Program-made: the position numbers and the translations under genes
Shown: in pieces, positions 55,196 to 63,562 of the stretch
Numbering within the stretch: position 1 is the stretch's first letter
Layout of the letters: each line of letters begins with the position of its first letter
From: Salinibius halmophilus
GTDB lineage: Bacteria > Pseudomonadota > Gammaproteobacteria > Pseudomonadales > Natronospirillaceae
Direction: 5' to 3'
Assembly (NCBI RefSeq): GCF_003577475.1
Contig: NZ_QPEP01000015.1
Location: 1 to 64,000 of the forward strand
DNA length: 64,000 bases
Notes under the pieces: model-generated
Seen by the model: only the letters and a program-made list of their open reading frames with translations
Database searches by the model: none
Told to the model about the DNA's origin: nothing

Positions 55196-56164
55196 ATGAC
55201 CGTTGCCAGATGTGAGCAGATTTTGTTAACACAAACCCTGTTCTACCACTGTATTTGTCGTTGTGTGCGGCAAGCTTTTTTGTGTGGCATAGATCAGCAC
55301 TCGCAAAGGTCTTACGACCATCGCCGACTTTGGATAGTAAACAGAATCCGAGCATTGACAGAGGTTTTTTGCATTAACGTGGCAGCCTACTCTGTGATGT
55401 CGAATCACTATCATATAGTGCTTTTTGTCGATACCGAGCGGGCAAAAAATCTCTCCAATGAACAGGTGGTTGCTCAGTGGTACAAGCTGTTTAAAGCGAA
55501 TCCTACGGTAGACAGGTACCTGGCAGGCGACGAATCTGTAAAAGAAAATGCCATGGCCATCATAGCTACATGGCGTGCTCGCATTACCGACGTTTCATGG
55601 TTTATGAAATGTTTAAACGAGTACATCGCCAAAAAGGCCAATGCTGAGGACGGCTGCAAAGGGCGGTTTTGGGATGGACGATTCAAGTCTCAGCCATTAT
55701 TAGATGAGCGAGCGCTGCTGGCTGCTATGGCATACGTGGATTTAAATCCAGTGCATGCAGACATGGCAGACACGCTTGAAAGCAGCGAGTTTACCAGTAT
55801 TTACGAAAGACTTTTTGGCCGGGCATGTTCATTTGACCAACCATACTCTCCAACACAACTCATGCCATTTCAATGTAGCCACCCCAACGCCAAGCTCCCA
55901 TTTACCATGGCAAACTACCTAGACTTTATCATTCAGTACGGCGGCGTTGAGCGGCCTGATAAGCGAGGATTTTTAAAAACTAGTGAGCAAACATCACAAC
56001 TAATGAAGCAGTTTGAGCGTGGGCAATGGCAATCTGTTTGTATTGAACTCGCACATGAATCAAACAGGCCACTTGGTAGCCGCAACCAGATTATCAGTTA
56101 TCAGAAAGCGCGCGGTCGCTCTAGGTGCCATTCAGGGCATAATATTAGTTATGCGTTTGGCTGA
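55196..56164 (+). CDS. REP-associated tyrosine transposase 2 (RAYT2)
   Basis: The 322-residue RAYT has the HUH motif in MSNHYHIVLFV and the conserved blocks TLFYHCICRCVRQAFLCG, GRFWDGRFKSQPLLDERALLAAM and YVDLNPVHADM. I start at the ATG at 55196 (TGGAGGGG 6 bases upstream); a start ten codons earlier is less likely. The gene lies inside the part of the window where family B repeats occur, with one repeat immediately upstream, so family B is its likely substrate. Confidence 0.9.
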   Translation: MTVARCEQILLTQTLFYHCICRCVRQAFLCGIDQHSQRSYDHRRLWIVNRIRALTEVFCINVAAYSVMSNHYHIVLFVDTERAKNLSNEQVVAQWYKLFKANPTVDRYLAGDESVKENAMAIIATWRARITDVSWFMKCLNEYIAKKANAEDGCKGRFWDGRFKSQPLLDERALLAAMAYVDLNPVHADMADTLESSEFTSIYERLFGRACSFDQPYSPTQLMPFQCSHPNAKLPFTMANYLDFIIQYGGVERPDKRGFLKTSEQTSQLMKQFERGQWQSVCIELAHESNRPLGSRNQIISYQKARGRSRCHSGHNISYAFG

Positions 56165-56251
56165 ACAGAATTGTTTAAAGGTGGCTACAGTTGATGATTT
56201 AAGTCCGCTTTTTCCCTATTCTGGTGCATAGCAGTTTCAAAAGGTGTTGCT

Positions 56252-56854
56252 ATGAAAAAGTTATTATTGGCCGTGTTTTCCATCGCTGTGTTGGCGGGCT
56301 GCGATCCAGTGTCTTTAGCGGGCGCTCCAAACGATGCGGCGGGTGAAATTGTGAGGCTTAAGTTTAAGCCTTATTTACAAAGCTGTACTGGCGTGTCACC
56401 TCGTCTTTGCCTAATTGAGGAACGAGCAGACGGCAAAGTAGCGTTCTTTTATGATTCGATCGACGGATTTGAGTTTCAGTGGGGCACTGCCACTGAACTA
56501 GAAGTGTTAAAAACCAAAGTTGACGAACCTGCTGCTGATGCCAGCCACTACCAGTACACTTTGATTAAGGAAGTCAGTGCGACAGAGCTTTTGCGCTTCG
56601 AGGACTTTCCAACATTAGAAAATCTGCCGCTATCCGACAGCACAATTAGCAAAAACGATGGAGAGTACTTCTTTTTCAACTACCCATTCACTTGTGCAAT
56701 CAGTGGCTCAGATATTACTCAAGCCGAATGCGACGATTTAGCCGAACGAGCACAAGACAGTAGAACTTCAAATGAGCTTGTTAGCCTAACCTTTCGCTAC
56801 GGTGGAAAGAGCAGAAGCGGAGAAGGTCTGTTAGAGTTGACGACCATTGAGTAA
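56252..56854 (+). CDS. Lipoprotein of unknown function
   Basis: The 200-residue protein has lipobox VLAGC at residues 13-17. The mature part has two cysteine pairs (CTGVSPRLC and CAISGSDITQAEC) and no recognised domain. It begins 87 bases after RAYT2, with AAAGGTG before the ATG. Confidence 0.75.
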   Translation: MKKLLLAVFSIAVLAGCDPVSLAGAPNDAAGEIVRLKFKPYLQSCTGVSPRLCLIEERADGKVAFFYDSIDGFEFQWGTATELEVLKTKVDEPAADASHYQYTLIKEVSATELLRFEDFPTLENLPLSDSTISKNDGEYFFFNYPFTCAISGSDITQAECDDLAERAQDSRTSNELVSLTFRYGGKSRSGEGLLELTTIE

Positions 56855-56938
56855 CCAAGCAGATACTGATCTCTGCACGAGCTTTTCTCAATTAAGCGGC
56901 GTACTATATGTTACAACTTGTCATCCGGGATTAGATTC

Positions 56939-57832
56939 ATGCTCGACAACTTGCTACCACATGCACTGCGTTGGATGCGCTTTAATCAGCGCACTTTTCA
57001 GTCGTTGCCGAATAACAGCTCAACCATTCGCAATGCATTAACGCATGACCAACTCAGTAAGTTCGCCCCCACACAAGAGCGGGACATAGACGGGCACACG
57101 TTGTACACATGCGAGCAAAGTGCACAGTATCAGCATATCTTTTTGCTTCATGGTGGCGCTTATGTCATTCCTGCGTTAGCTGGCCATATACGCATGCTCA
57201 AGTCTTGGTATCAGCTAGGGTTTTGTGTGTCTGCATTTGATTATCCGCTTGCACCAAACGCAACGGCCGACGAAACCATTAACGCGACACTCAAGGCGTA
57301 TCAAACGTTAATTGAAGCCTACCCGAATGACCGAATACTTGTTGTGGGTGACTCGGCAGGCGGCGGGTTAGCCATATCGCTGCTGCAAAAACTGCGTGAA
57401 AATGGTTTGCCTATGCCAGCCAAAACGGCATTGCTATCACCATGGCTAGACTTAGAACTGCACAAGGCAGAAGAGCGTCAGCAGCATAATTCGGAAGTTG
57501 TATTGCATCTAGAAGGTTTACGCCGTTGCGCTGAAGCCTATGCAGGCAGCCGTTCTTTGGACGATCCACTTATCTCACCTGTTAAAGCAGACCTTAGCAA
57601 CCTTGGCCCAATGAAATTATGGGTAAGCGATAGCGAGCTATTTTATGAAGACTGCTTGACCTTTGTTGAGAGAGTAGAGGCAGCAGAGGGGAGTCGGTGC
57701 CGCTTAAAAGTTGAGAGCGGCTTGTTACACGACTGGCCGATGATCGCTAATACAAGTAAGGCGCGCTCTACTATTAGAAGCGTAGCGCGGTATTTCTTCA
57801 AAATGGCCAACAGTGCTTCAGAATTAAAATAG
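56939..57832 (+). CDS. Alpha/beta hydrolase, HSL-family esterase
   Basis: The 297-residue enzyme has the oxyanion-hole motif LHGGAYV and the nucleophile elbow GDSAGGGLA (serine near residue 145) of the hormone-sensitive-lipase family (abhydrolase_3). A C-terminal HDW supplies the catalytic His, and the acid lies near WVSDSELFYEDC. The expected substrates are short-chain carboxylic esters. The start at 56939 is the first ATG; a TTG seven codons upstream is the alternative. Confidence 0.88.
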   Translation: MLDNLLPHALRWMRFNQRTFQSLPNNSSTIRNALTHDQLSKFAPTQERDIDGHTLYTCEQSAQYQHIFLLHGGAYVIPALAGHIRMLKSWYQLGFCVSAFDYPLAPNATADETINATLKAYQTLIEAYPNDRILVVGDSAGGGLAISLLQKLRENGLPMPAKTALLSPWLDLELHKAEERQQHNSEVVLHLEGLRRCAEAYAGSRSLDDPLISPVKADLSNLGPMKLWVSDSELFYEDCLTFVERVEAAEGSRCRLKVESGLLHDWPMIANTSKARSTIRSVARYFFKMANSASELK

Positions 57833-57850
57833 GCAGGCGTAAGGCCTGCC
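57832..57850. terminator. Convergent terminator between the esterase gene and yghU
   Basis: GGCAGGC and GCCTGCC pair around GTAAG. The hairpin begins at the esterase stop and lies 9 bases from the stop of the convergent yghU gene. Confidence 0.6.
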
Positions 57851-57858
57851 AAGTTCAA

Positions 57859-58674
57859 CTAGTCTAAATCTTCAGCGCCGTGGCGCTCTTTTACAGGGTG
57901 ATCGCCCCAAGTGGTGTTCACCCTAATACCACGCTTTACAGGCTCTCTGGCATCAAGCTGGTTGGCCCAACGCAACACGTTAGTGTACTGCTGTGCGTTA
58001 AGGAACTCCGCCGCATCGTAAGCTCTGTTTAGCACAAGCGACCCATACCATGGGAAAATCGCCATATCGGCAATCGTATACTCATCGCCACAAATAAACT
58101 CGTTGTTGGCTAATCGCTTATCTAGCACATCCAATTGGCGCTTGGTCTCCATGGTATAACGATCGATTGGATACTCATACTTTTCCGGTGCATACGCATA
58201 AAAATGCCCAAAACCACCACCAACAAACGGTGCACTGCCCATCTGCCACATTAACCAGCTGAGCGTTTCAGCTCGGTTTTTACCAAGGAAACGATCAAAC
58301 TTTTCTGCTAGATAAAGCAAAATCGCTCCCGATTCAAAAACAGGCTGGTGCGGCTCAACGCTGCGGTCAACCAGCGCTGGGATCTTTGAGTTCGGGTTAA
58401 TATCAACGAAACCAGAACCAAACTGATCACCGTCCATAATACTTATAAAAAACGCGTCATACTCAGCCCCAGAAACCCCAGCAGCAAGCAGTTCCTCGAG
58501 CAAAATGGTTACCTTCACCCCATTAGGCGTACCCATCGAGTAAAGCTGCAACGGATGTTTTCCCACTGGAAGCTCTTGCTCAAAGCGAGCACCCGCTTCC
58601 GGGCGATTTATTGAGGCAAACTGCCCCCCAGACTCTTTAGGCTGCCAAACCTTTGGTGGTGTGTAGTCAGACAT
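57859..58674 (-). CDS. yghU: YghU-type glutathione S-transferase
   Basis: The 271-residue GST-family protein carries the YghU hallmarks: the N-terminal extension YTPPKVWQPKESGGQFASINRPEAGARFEQELPVGKHPLQLYS, then TPNGVKVTILLEELL, the DGDQFGSGFVDINPNSKIPAL segment, and a C-terminal IRVNTTWGD. YghU binds two glutathiones and acts as a disulfide-bond reductase and organic-hydroperoxide reductase in the cytoplasm. Length and motifs are complete. Confidence 0.95.
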   Translation of the reverse strand: MSDYTPPKVWQPKESGGQFASINRPEAGARFEQELPVGKHPLQLYSMGTPNGVKVTILLEELLAAGVSGAEYDAFFISIMDGDQFGSGFVDINPNSKIPALVDRSVEPHQPVFESGAILLYLAEKFDRFLGKNRAETLSWLMWQMGSAPFVGGGFGHFYAYAPEKYEYPIDRYTMETKRQLDVLDKRLANNEFICGDEYTIADMAIFPWYGSLVLNRAYDAAEFLNAQQYTNVLRWANQLDAREPVKRGIRVNTTWGDHPVKERHGAEDLD

Positions 58675-58749
58675 AACAATCTCTTCAGGTTAATGACTTA
58701 TGTACCCTAGCTTACGAAGATGACAGCTAAAAAGACTAGGTGTCACTTA

Positions 58750-58885
58750 AATTAGGACACGCACCTTTTGGTCAGCTCACTTCTCAGACTTTAGCCAGTC
58801 CAATAACGGTGCGTGTCCTCGTTTGGGGTTGTCCAATAACGGTGCGTGTCCTCGTTTGGAGTTTTATCGGTGCGTGTCCTCGTTT
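58750..58885. repeat. Family B cluster
   Basis: One forward core (58755) is followed by three reverse cores (58809, 58842, 58870), each with the CTCGTTTGG flank. The second and third reverse units are separated by 28 bases, the first two by 33. The cluster fills the gap between yghU and the lipoprotein gene. Confidence 0.88.
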
Positions 58886-58955
58886 GGGGTTAAGCATGAG
58901 TTCATTGGGGTGGGCAATGATTGGGGTATCTATTTAATGTCTTAGGAAGAGACCG

Positions 58956-59723
58956 ATGAGACAGTTTTGGTTGGCGGTGATGTTGCCGGTTGCATTAGTT
59001 GGCTGTAGTAATGAGCAGTCGGGTAATTTGGCAACAAGTGAAATTGGCATGAATGCCGAGGTGCAGGTGTTAACGGATGGCAGTAGCCGTTCTGCGGTGG
59101 CAACGGTGCAGTTGTTTGAGGGCAAAGCGCCAGAGCCTACGGGGCCTGGTGCAAGCCTTGGCTATACACGCCCAGTTGAATTAACCGATGGCGATTCGCT
59201 GTTCGTACAGCAGGGGACACGCAAGGCCTGGCTGCTAGAAACGGAGGTCGATGGTGATGTCGCTTATTCTGGTTCGCTAAGTGGCATCGACCCCTACAGC
59301 CCAATTTACGTTCAATTGCGGCGCAACAACCAACAGGTTGATGCCTTTGATTCTTGGATTACGGTGCCAGCGGATTTTCAGCTGATTCCAAACTCGGTTT
59401 ACAGTGGTCGCTTGAATCAAGATATCGAATTGCATTGGTCACAAGTGAGCAGCTCTGACGTGCGTTATCACTATCAACTAACTTGTCACTTTGTTGATAA
59501 CTTTGGTACTTGGCAGCAAGAAACGCTCGATTACGTGTCGGCGCCGGAGTCTAATACACGTACCACGGTTGTTAGCTTGCCTAACCTTGAGTTCTTCGAT
59601 TACTGCAATGGACACGTTGGTGTCACCGTAGAAGTGACAGGGCAGGCAGATAGCAACCTTTACCGCACTAGTTCAATTTCGGCAGTTATTAGCAAGTCGC
59701 GGCCGGTTGTTCTAACCCCATAG
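58956..59723 (+). CDS. Lipoprotein with Ig-like strands
   Basis: The 255-residue protein has lipobox ALVGC at residues 13-17. The mature region is beta-rich, with alternating strands (AEVQVLTDGSSRSAVATVQLFEG; VELTDGDSLFVQQGTRKAWLLETEVDG) and C-terminal strands reminiscent of cell-surface adhesion modules. No family is recognised. A GGACACGCA word lies at 59215, reading Gly-Thr-Arg. Confidence 0.75.
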   Translation: MRQFWLAVMLPVALVGCSNEQSGNLATSEIGMNAEVQVLTDGSSRSAVATVQLFEGKAPEPTGPGASLGYTRPVELTDGDSLFVQQGTRKAWLLETEVDGDVAYSGSLSGIDPYSPIYVQLRRNNQQVDAFDSWITVPADFQLIPNSVYSGRLNQDIELHWSQVSSSDVRYHYQLTCHFVDNFGTWQQETLDYVSAPESNTRTTVVSLPNLEFFDYCNGHVGVTVEVTGQADSNLYRTSSISAVISKSRPVVLTP

Positions 59724-59779
59724 CAGCACTAAACTATCAATAGGGTGCATATTTGATGCGCCCTTGTAGTGGGGTGCTT

Positions 59780-59932
59780 ATGGCAAAAACATTGTGTGAT
59801 CTAAAACGTAAAGATATAGAAAAAGACCCAAAAGCCCTTGCCGAGTCTTTGCTTCCTGCCAACTTTATTTGCCTAAAATGCGCTCGATTAGCAAGTGATA
59901 AGAAGTTGCTCTGTCGGCCGAAAAAGTTATGA
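59780..59932 (+). CDS. Conserved small CxxC protein
   Basis: This 50-residue basic protein starts MAKTLCDLKRKDIEKDPKAL, and its C-terminal half contains FICLKCARLASDKKLLCRP, with Cys-x2-Cys that could bind zinc. From memory it resembles small conserved proteins of gammaproteobacteria with the same layout. GGGG lies 6-9 bases upstream. Its last 6 bases overlap the convergent DUF3081 gene. Confidence 0.6.
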   Translation: MAKTLCDLKRKDIEKDPKALAESLLPANFICLKCARLASDKKLLCRPKKL

Positions 59933-60196
59933 CTTACTGTATTCGAACACAAGCTGGCGCAGGCGTTTGAAGAACTTCTCTTCGGCGTCTTTCCCAGGTG
60001 ATTCTATGTTGTAAGTGTTGTGAAAATTGACCGTTAACGTAACGTCTTGGCTTTTCAGCGTGACACTATACCCATCAATACTGGAATGAAACTCTACGCC
60101 ATCAAGGCGGTAAGCCCCATCATTATTGCGCTCACCACGCTCACGAATAATCTCCGCCGCCGTAAGGATGGTATGAAAGTCTAGTGTTTTACTCAT
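59927..60196 (-). CDS. DUF3081-family protein
   Basis: The 89-residue protein matches the DUF3081 layout: [49 protein letters not shown], then a helical end [16 protein letters not shown] start at the ATG at 60196 (GAGG 6 bases upstream); a longer open frame upstream overlaps the divergent ftnA start and is not credible. Function is unknown. It is divergent from ftnA. Confidence 0.75.
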   Translation of the reverse strand: MSKTLDFHTILTAAEIIRERGERNNDGAYRLDGVEFHSSIDGYSVTLKSQDVTLTVNFHNTYNIESPGKDAEEKFFKRLRQLVFEYSKS

Positions 60197-60274
60197 TTTA
60201 CCTCTGATTTCAGCCAAGCAATTTATGTCGTTTTTCGGTATGTTTACCGAAACACTGTAGTTGAAGGTACGAAT

Positions 60275-60799
60275 ATGTTGGCACAAGCGATGATCGAAAA
60301 ACTCAATGAGCAAATAAATCTTGAGTTCTATTCGTCGAATTTATATTTACAGATGAGCGCTTGGTGCGAAGATAAAGGCTTCGAGGGCGCTGCCGAGCTG
60401 CTGCGCAAGCATGCGCTAGAAGAGATGGACCACATGAACCGTTTGTTTACTTACGTAAGTGAAACGGGCGCCCTTCCAATCTTAGGTACAATTGCCGCGC
60501 CACCACACGAGTTTGATTCACTCGGCCATGTATTTCGAGACATCTATCAACATGAGTGCGAGATCACGCGTGCCATTAACGAGTTAACGCACGTCGCGTT
60601 TACCACGCACGATTATTCAACCTTTAACTTCCTGCAATGGTATGTAGCAGAGCAACACGAAGAAGAGAAACTATTCAAAGGCGTGCTCGACAAGCTAGAA
60701 CTAGTTGGCGAAGATGGCAAAGCCTTGTTCTGGATTGACAAAGACCTCGCTGAGCTTGCGAAAACCGGCGCTACGTCGATTATGGAGCCACAAGCGTAG
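60275..60799 (+). CDS. ftnA: Ferritin FtnA
   Basis: The 174-residue non-haem ferritin is a four-helix bundle with ferroxidase residues visible in [21 protein letters not shown] (Glu, Tyr), [12 protein letters not shown] (Glu, His) and [11 protein letters not shown] (Gln, Glu). It oxidises and stores iron in 24-mer shells. A terminator lies 31 bases past the stop. I saw no clear Fur box in the 78 bases upstream. Confidence 0.95.
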   Translation: MLAQAMIEKLNEQINLEFYSSNLYLQMSAWCEDKGFEGAAELLRKHALEEMDHMNRLFTYVSETGALPILGTIAAPPHEFDSLGHVFRDIYQHECEITRAINELTHVAFTTHDYSTFNFLQWYVAEQHEEEKLFKGVLDKLELVGEDGKALFWIDKDLAELAKTGATSIMEPQA

Positions 60800-60829
60800 C
60801 GGCTCCTCAGAGCCTGGCTAACCTAGTCA

Positions 60830-60861
60830 AAAGCGAGAGTCTGTCGTGAAGCTCTCGCTTT
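60830..60861 (+). terminator. Intrinsic terminator of ftnA
   Basis: AAAGCGAGAG and CTCTCGCTTT form a perfect 10-bp stem, followed by GTTACATTTTT. Confidence 0.85.
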
Positions 60862-60991
60862 GTTACATTTTTATGACAATTCATTCACATAAGTACACTT
60901 TTGCTACAACTTATTATCACCTCTTCGGCTAGCATTGCCTGAAACCAGTTTCAAAACCCAGTTTTAAAACAATAATGCAGGAGTGCTATAG

Positions 60992-61861
60992 ATGAACAAA
61001 ACACTGGTGTTTTTTGCCATCGCTGTTGTGTGGCTGATTATGATGTTGTTCGTGGGGGAATTTTTGCCTCGCAGCGAGATCGAACTAACCGATGTGATTT
61101 CAGAGGGCATTACAATCATATTAATCGGTGTGTGGATGTTCGCAACGCAGCGCCTTAATGTATCTGAGGGTGCGCGCAACATTATGTCTACCGGCTTTTT
61201 TATTATGTTGTTAGCCATGATTCGCGATTTTACCGATGAGGTAACGGCTGCGCCGGCAAACTATGAGTTTTTGTTCTTAGTATTCGAGTCGTTCTATCCA
61301 CTTGGTTTTGCCCTTGCGACAGCAGGCTTGCTAGTAGTCGTTGCCGACAAGTCAAATAGCTTACCAGATACCGAAGAGGAAGAAGTAAGTGGCGGCTTGA
61401 GTGTGAATACCGACGCCATCACGGGGTTATGGACACGTGACTATATGCAAAGCCATCTTCGCAACCGCACCAGCGATGACTTTGCGTTAGTGTTTATCAA
61501 ACTGTCCGAGTTTAAAGCAATCTCAGTCAAGCACGACAACTCAACATCATTGTCTTTATTACGTGCGATGACTCGTGTGTTGAAAAAGTCCCTGCAAACG
61601 CAAGACCGCGGTTTCCGCTACGGTAAAGATGTGTTCGTATGTTATTTACCCGGTAAGTCTATAAAGCAAGCCGAACAATACGCACAAGATTTGCAAAGCA
61701 AGTTTGCTGAAACCACAGTTTCGGCTAATGCTGAACAGCTGGATTGTAAAACTCAAATTGGCGTGATTACACCAATCGCGGATGAAAAAGTATTCGACTT
61801 GGTTCAACGTGGCATTCACACCATGAACCGTGCCAACGTACTAACTGTTAACGCAGAATAA
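60992..61861 (+). CDS. Membrane protein with a degenerate GGDEF domain
   Basis: The 289-residue protein has four hydrophobic segments in the first 125 residues. A C-terminal GGDEF-like domain begins with the usual DAITGLWTRDYMQSHL, but the active loop reads RYGKDVFVCYLP, that is GKDVF in place of GGDEF. The metal-binding aspartate of the first half-site (usually F/IDxD) is also replaced (FIKLSEFK). It is therefore unlikely to make c-di-GMP and may be a GTP or c-di-GMP sensor or a scaffold. SD AGGAG is present. Confidence 0.8.
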   Translation: MNKTLVFFAIAVVWLIMMLFVGEFLPRSEIELTDVISEGITIILIGVWMFATQRLNVSEGARNIMSTGFFIMLLAMIRDFTDEVTAAPANYEFLFLVFESFYPLGFALATAGLLVVVADKSNSLPDTEEEEVSGGLSVNTDAITGLWTRDYMQSHLRNRTSDDFALVFIKLSEFKAISVKHDNSTSLSLLRAMTRVLKKSLQTQDRGFRYGKDVFVCYLPGKSIKQAEQYAQDLQSKFAETTVSANAEQLDCKTQIGVITPIADEKVFDLVQRGIHTMNRANVLTVNAE

Positions 61862-61869
61862 CCCTTCAT

Positions 61870-61907
61870 GCGCACCATATGCAGGCACTCGCCATGATAT
61901 GGTGCGC
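61870..61907 (+). terminator. Hairpin downstream of the degenerate GGDEF gene
   Basis: GCGCACCATAT and ATATGGTGCGC form a perfect 11-bp stem with a 16-base loop, 9 bases past the stop. There is no T-run on the forward strand, so it is a weak or factor-dependent terminator. Confidence 0.5.
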
Positions 61908-62019
61908 AGCTTCCCCCTCACATACAGCACAAGCCCCAGAAACATACAGGATTCAGCGGTTTAACAAGTTGGCATGGTAAATGCTGTTAGCCCTCTGTGT
62001 ATATCACTCTGAGGCATTC

Positions 62020-62502
62020 ATGCTACAAATTAAAACCGGTCAACTTTCGCACCCGCAGGTACAGCAACTCATATCAGTGCACCTTGCTGCCATGCATGCA
62101 CAAACGCCGGCCGAAAGCGTCCACGCTCTCGCACTATCTGAGCTGAGCGCATCTGATATCACCTTATACAGCGCCTGGCATCGCCAGCGCCTTGCAGGCA
62201 TCGCCGCTATAAAGAAGTGGGACACGCACCATTACGAGCTAAAATCAATGCGCACCGCTTCGGCCTTTTTGCGCCAAGGCGTCGCCAGCGATTTACTAGG
62301 TTACATTGTTGCCGAAGTAGCCAGCATGGGTGGGCTTTCTATTAGCCTTGAAACAGGTAGTAGCGAACAGTTTGAGGCCGCACACAAGCTCTATGAGCAG
62401 TTCGCCTTTGTTGATTGCCAACCCTTCGCAGATTACCAGCCCGACACCCTCAGCCGTTACATGACACGCTCATTAACTGTCGCTCGGGCAAGCAGCTTTT
62501 AA
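62020..62502 (+). CDS. GNAT-family N-acetyltransferase
   Basis: The 160-residue acetyltransferase resembles the YjdJ/Atse-like group: LAGIAAIKKWDTHHYELKSMRTASAFLRQGVASDLLGYIV (acetyl-CoA loop RQGVAS) and LSISLETGSSEQFEAAHKLYEQFAFVDCQPFADY. I start at the ATG at 62020, where GAGG lies 6 bases before it. The GGACACGCAC word at 62220 encodes Trp-Asp-Thr-His in a segment where relatives usually have Leu-Asp-Pro-x-His. It overlaps the convergent gene by 4 bases. Confidence 0.88.
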   Translation: MLQIKTGQLSHPQVQQLISVHLAAMHAQTPAESVHALALSELSASDITLYSAWHRQRLAGIAAIKKWDTHHYELKSMRTASAFLRQGVASDLLGYIVAEVASMGGLSISLETGSSEQFEAAHKLYEQFAFVDCQPFADYQPDTLSRYMTRSLTVARASSF

Positions 62503-63491
62503 GTTCGGTCTTGCAAGGCAGCCGAAATACTTCCTAGCTGCCCCTGCAAGCCGGTCCATCGAAGATGTTCGTCAGCAATGTGGTCGACAACTTCCTGGTA
62601 TATCGCCTTCGCCAGCGCAGTTTCTTCAATTAGCCACAGCCAGCACAGAGCGTTATAACGGGCAAAAATGCCAGAGTGCGATGAGCCTTGCGCTTGCCGC
62701 CACTCCATAAACCAAACCCTGCTTTGCGCTCTCACTTGCTCATCCTGCAAAATAGAGTCACTACCCTGGACACCCTGGTGCGATTTCCACATCTCAAGGT
62801 AAGCTTTGAATGGTAATAGTTTTAGGTTGCTGCCGTATGCTGCCTTCTTGGCCGTTTGCTCGGCAAAAGTCAGCATATGCTGATTATCGCCTCCCCACTT
62901 AGTCGATAGCGCCAGCACCATTGCCAAATTTACGCCCCAGTTATCTGAATCACGCTGCATGGCTTTGTTGTAATAATGAAAATACTGGTCCATCTCTCCG
63001 CCTAACCAAGCCGTGCAGGTAATTAAAAATGCAAATGGTGTAGGATCAGAAGGCGCCTGCTGAGCAGCAACGCGTAAATGGGCAAGCGCTTCTTCTACTT
63101 GTTGGCGAAAGCTTGCAGACTGGCGGGCAGACTCAATGAAACCGATTTCATCATCATTCGAGTCAAAATGCTGTATCCACGCGGACTGTGCCAACCTCAC
63201 ACCATAACTCAGATTCGCATGTGGACTATTTGGCTGTTGCTCTACCCAGTTCTTCAGCAACGCAAGATTAGCGCTGCGTCCAATCGTTACTATATAAAGA
63301 TAGCGCTCGTCTGGATTAGCAGTAACGGCTAATTGTTGCTGTATCTTTGCAATTGAAAACGGGTTCGCAATTAGTTTAAACGCGGGTTTACTACCATAGG
63401 CGCGACGTACAATATTTGCCTTGGTCATTCTCTTAATAATAATCAGTGCGGCAATAACCACTAATACAGCCGCGGGTATAAAAACAATCAT
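62499..63491 (-). CDS. Membrane-anchored helical-repeat protein of unknown function
   Basis: The 330-residue protein has one N-terminal membrane helix (residues 2-20). A long, Trp- and Ala-rich helical region resembles TPR or Sel1-type solenoids (SYGVRLAQSAWIQHF, EEALAHLRVAAQQAPSDPTPFAFLITCTAWLGG, YNKAMQRDSDNWGVNLAMVLAL). No named family. It is convergent with the GNAT gene. Confidence 0.68.
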   Translation of the reverse strand: MIVFIPAAVLVVIAALIIIKRMTKANIVRRAYGSKPAFKLIANPFSIAKIQQQLAVTANPDERYLYIVTIGRSANLALLKNWVEQQPNSPHANLSYGVRLAQSAWIQHFDSNDDEIGFIESARQSASFRQQVEEALAHLRVAAQQAPSDPTPFAFLITCTAWLGGEMDQYFHYYNKAMQRDSDNWGVNLAMVLALSTKWGGDNQHMLTFAEQTAKKAAYGSNLKLLPFKAYLEMWKSHQGVQGSDSILQDEQVRAQSRVWFMEWRQAQGSSHSGIFARYNALCWLWLIEETALAKAIYQEVVDHIADEHLRWTGLQGQLGSISAALQDRT

Positions 63492-63562
63492 GAATGTCCA
63501 ATTTTTATCATTTCTGCTACGTGTTTATAGCAAGATATGCAGCGAATTAGAACGCCACTAGA

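Noticed and set aside
58740-58937. 65-codon open frame across the 58.7 kb repeats
   Set aside because: Its product is just the repeat translated several times; no RBS.
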